Assembly (NCBI GenBank): GCA_026388865.1
Contig: JAPLIX010000404.1
Coordinates: 1-14,901, forward strand
Reading direction: 5' to 3'
Length of the DNA stretch: 14,901 bases
Origin: Pseudomonadota bacterium
Lineage (GTDB): Bacteria; Desulfobacterota; WTBG01; CAIYCZ01
Each line of letters begins with the position of its first letter. Positions within the stretch are counted from its first letter, which is position 1. The notes under the pieces were generated by a model. It was not told the origin of the DNA and did no database searches. It saw nothing but the letters and a program-made list of their open reading frames with translations. Shown here in pieces: positions 13,015 to 14,901 of the stretch. The translations under genes were made by a program, and so were the position numbers.

Positions 13015-14521
13015 TCGGCTGAATCTCAATTATATCGCCATCTTTAATCAGCCCTATCAATCCCCCTTCTGCTGCTTCCGGTGAAATGTGGCCGATGGCA
13101 GCGCCGCGGGTCCCGCCGCTGAAGCGGCCGTCGGTAATGAGCGCCACATCTTTATCAAGTCCCATACCGGCAATAGCTGAAGTGGGGGTGAGCATTTCCC
13201 GCATGCCCGGTCCGCCTTTGGGGCCCTCGTAGCGTATCACCACAACATCTCCGCCCCTGATCTTCCCCCCCAGTATTGCAGAAACGGCATCCTCCTCGGA
13301 ATCAAAGGCTTTTGCTCTCCCTGCGCTGCGCAGCATCTCCGGAGCCACCGCCGACTGCTTTACCACGGCACCGTCAGGGGCGAGATTGCCGCGCAGGATG
13401 GCGATGCCTCCCTCCCGGTGATACGGATTGCTTAATGGTCGAATGACATCAGGATTGAGAACTTTTATTCCCTTCAAATTATCTTTTACTTTTTTGCCGG
13501 TCACGGTCTTGCAATTGCCATTGATGAGGCCGCAGCGCAGTAGCTCCACCATGACCGCCGGGATGCCGCCGGCAGCGTTCAAGTCCTCCAGGTGATGAAC
13601 CCCGCCCGGGCTCATGGAGCAAATGTGGGGCGTTTTTTTGCTCATCTCGTTAAAAACCGTGAGATTTAAATCCACCTGTGCCTCGTGGGCAATGGCCGGC
13701 ACATGGAGAACCGTGTTGGTTGAGCATCCCAGGGCCATGTCCACGGCCACGGCATTTTTAAATGCGTCAGCAGTGGCAATGTCCCGCGGCTTGATATTCT
13801 TTTTTATCAGCTCCATCACCTGGAGGCCGGCCTGCTTTGCGAGCCGCTGCCGTGCTGCATAGACCGCAGGGATGGTGCCGTTTCCGGGAAGCCCGAGCCC
13901 CAGGGCTTCGGTGAGGCAGTTCATGGAGTTGGCGGTGAACATCCCTGCGCAGGAACCGCATCCGGGACAGGCATTGTCTTCCAGTGCCAGGAGTTCGGCC
14001 TCGCTCATCCTGCCTGACGTAACCCCTCCCACCCCTTCAAAAACGGTGATCAGGTCAACTTTCCGCCCCCCTATCCGGCCGGCAAGCATGGGCCCGCCGC
14101 TCACCACTATGGCCGGGATATTGAGGCGCAGTGCTGCCATAAGCATTCCCGGAATAACCTTGTCGCAGTTTGGTATCAGGACCAGGCCGTCAAACGGATG
14201 GGCTATGGCCATCACTTCAATGGAATCAGCAATCAGCTCGCGGCTGGCAAGGGAATACTTCATGCCCTCGTGGTTCATGGCAATGCCGTCACACACGCCG
14301 ATGGTTGAAAACTCAATCGGCGTGCCGCCTGCCATGCGCACCCCTGCCTTCACTGCCGAGGCGATAATATCCAGGTGAATGTGCCCGGGGATTATCTCGT
14401 TTGCTGAATTGACAATCCCCACAAGGGGCTGCTCGATTTCCCTGCCGATATAGCCCATGGCCTTAAAAAGAGAGCGGTGCGGGGCCTTTTCAATGCCTTT
14501 TTTCATTTTGTCGCTGCGCAT
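13010..14521 (-). CDS. ilvD: dihydroxyacid dehydratase, truncated by a C-terminal frameshift
   Basis: IlvD removes water from 2,3-dihydroxy acids to give 2-oxoisovalerate and 2-oxo-3-methylvalerate for valine, leucine and isoleucine synthesis. It uses an Fe-S cluster, whose ligands appear as PNCDK, CPGCGSC and ALGCSTNT. Other family marks are PLVGIVNSANEIIPGH, MAGGTPIEFSTIGVCDGIAM, YEGPKGGPGMREM and TDGRFSGGTRG. ATG 14521 is supported by GGAGGA (complement of 14528-14533) 6 nt upstream; ATG 14563 is a longer, less likely start. The frame as given codes 503 aa and ends EIQPT, about 55 residues short of the family. The missing tail is in another frame (12846-13014). It may be a sequencing error, a pseudogene or a shortened enzyme. 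Confidence 0.93.
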   Translation of the reverse strand: MRSDKMKKGIEKAPHRSLFKAMGYIGREIEQPLVGIVNSANEIIPGHIHLDIIASAVKAGVRMAGGTPIEFSTIGVCDGIAMNHEGMKYSLASRELIADSIEVMAIAHPFDGLVLIPNCDKVIPGMLMAALRLNIPAIVVSGGPMLAGRIGGRKVDLITVFEGVGGVTSGRMSEAELLALEDNACPGCGSCAGMFTANSMNCLTEALGLGLPGNGTIPAVYAARQRLAKQAGLQVMELIKKNIKPRDIATADAFKNAVAVDMALGCSTNTVLHVPAIAHEAQVDLNLTVFNEMSKKTPHICSMSPGGVHHLEDLNAAGGIPAVMVELLRCGLINGNCKTVTGKKVKDNLKGIKVLNPDVIRPLSNPYHREGGIAILRGNLAPDGAVVKQSAVAPEMLRSAGRAKAFDSEEDAVSAILGGKIRGGDVVVIRYEGPKGGPGMREMLTPTSAIAGMGLDKDVALITDGRFSGGTRGAAIGHISPEAAEGGLIGLIKDGDIIEIQPT

Positions 14522-14582
14522 GTAATATCCTCCGAAATATTTAGCGGTTGGCTTTCGGAACAATTAGCCTCTTCAGTGTTTC

Positions 14583-14604
14583 AGCTGAAAGCCGGCTGAC
14601 AGCT
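14583..14604. repeat. short CTGACAG-type palindromic repeat, copy 3
   Basis: AGCTGAAAGCCGGCTGACAGCT is nearly palindromic around GCCGGC. It closely matches the reverse complement of 73-96. It lies at the predicted ilvD transcription start, where it could act as an operator or form a hairpin at the mRNA 5' end. Confidence 0.5.
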
Positions 14605-14606
14605 TA

Positions 14607-14636
14607 ACTATAAACTTTAATCTCCATTTTTTTCAA
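14607..14636 (-). promoter_or_regulatory. candidate ilvD promoter
   Basis: On the minus strand TTGAAA (complement of 14631-14636) and TATAGT (complement of 14607-14612) are 18 bp apart. Transcription would start near 14600, inside the palindromic repeat, about 80 nt before ilvD. No T-box or leader-peptide attenuator is apparent. Confidence 0.5.
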
Positions 14637-14676
14637 CATAAATTACAAGCGCTGCAAAGAAGTAGAAAAAAACTCC

Positions 14677-14718
14677 TTGACAGAAAACTGAACCAACGGT
14701 AAAAAGTATAACATATGT
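14677..14718 (+). promoter_or_regulatory. candidate lexA promoter with palindromic site
   Basis: TTGACA (14677-14682), 17 bp, TAAAAA (14700-14705). Directly after it comes the perfect palindrome ACATATGT (14711-14718) within GTATAACATATGTAC, near the expected start of transcription. LexA genes are usually self-repressed, so this is a possible operator, but it does not match the E. coli or Bacillus SOS boxes closely. Confidence 0.4.
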
Positions 14719-14790
14719 ACAACTTTTTATGGCAGGGTCCCGGGGGCCAAGGATTCCAGGGTTCAAGCTTTTATACCTAGGAAACAGAAA

Positions 14791-14901
14791 GAAACGCTCT
14801 CCACAAAACAGGAGCGGGTATTTAATTTCCTGAAAAAGCATGTCCATGACTGCGGCTATCCGCCCACAGTGAGGGAGATCGCCGCAAGCCTGGGGATGGC
14901 A
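14791..14901 (+). CDS. lexA: LexA-like SOS repressor, N-terminal part, start codon unclear
   Basis: The frame at the window end reads ETLSTKQERVFNFLKKHV and then HDCGYPPTVREIAASLGMA, the winged-helix DNA-binding start of LexA (compare LTKRQ..VLDFI.., GYPPTVREIA). LexA represses DNA-repair genes until it cleaves itself in response to RecA; the protease part lies beyond the window. After the in-frame stop near 14689-14691 there is no ATG, GTG or TTG before the homology begins. AGGA at 14779-14782 could be a ribosome site leading to ACG 14794 or another unusual start. The given start is the first residue with family similarity, not a chosen codon. Confidence 0.75.

Noticed and set aside
14617..14847. 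76-codon minus-strand frame opposite the lexA start
   Set aside because: No ribosome site and it overlaps the LexA-like plus frame, which has clear homology.

Overview
The window (about 50% GC, dense short operons) looks like a chromosomal segment of an anaerobic bacterium. The support is a four-subunit 2-oxoacid:ferredoxin oxidoreductase with a separate ferredoxin subunit and an adjacent ACT protein, plus a CaiC-like acyl-CoA ligase, an amidase-type nitrilase homologue and a lexA-like gene. Desulfobacterota or Nitrospirota-like lineages fit this mix, but that is an impression from gene style, not a phylogenetic result. There are no rRNA or tRNA genes, CRISPR arrays, transposases or phage genes that I can recognise.

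Layout. (1) 1-2050: a PHP-family phosphoesterase, then a two-gene unit of a Rho_N-like coiled-coil protein overlapping a GatB/YqeY-type protein, closed by a strong terminator. (2) 2174-5142: a tightly overlapping operon of ferredoxin, alpha, beta and gamma subunits of a KorDABC/VOR-type 2-oxoacid:ferredoxin oxidoreductase, followed by a tandem-ACT protein. The beta subunit lacks the N-terminal CPGC motif expected for its Fe-S cluster. (3) 5224-6103: a zinc-ribbon protein and a CvpA-family membrane protein. (4) 6163-9257: a sigma70-like promoter, an unusually long leader of about 310 nt, the CaiC-like ligase, a terminator, a carbon-nitrogen hydrolase and a second strong terminator. (5) 9405-11071: mltG and rpe, convergent and 2 bp apart, with bidirectional hairpins only at the outer ends. 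(6) 11241-12753: a single-domain CheY-like receiver, then a lipoprotein behind a promoter/terminator-like leader. (7) 12846-14521: ilvD on the minus strand with a C-terminal frameshift. (8) From 14677: promoter and 5' part of a LexA-like repressor running off the window, with no ordinary in-frame start codon.

How the genes may fit together (inference). The oxidoreductase interconverts a 2-oxoacid with acyl-CoA, CO2 and reduced ferredoxin. The ACT protein could sense an amino acid tied to that flux. IlvD makes 2-oxoisovalerate, a possible VOR substrate, but it is far away and on the other strand. The amidase and the CoA ligase could act in sequence (amide to acid to acyl-CoA). The rest is housekeeping: peptidoglycan processing, pentose phosphate metabolism and SOS control.

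The points most worth checking are the missing CPGC in the beta subunit, the ilvD frameshift, the start-less lexA, the possible mutual antisense of mltG and rpe, the long ligase leader, and a family of short CTGACAG-type repeats between genes. I did not find a clearly new multi-gene system.
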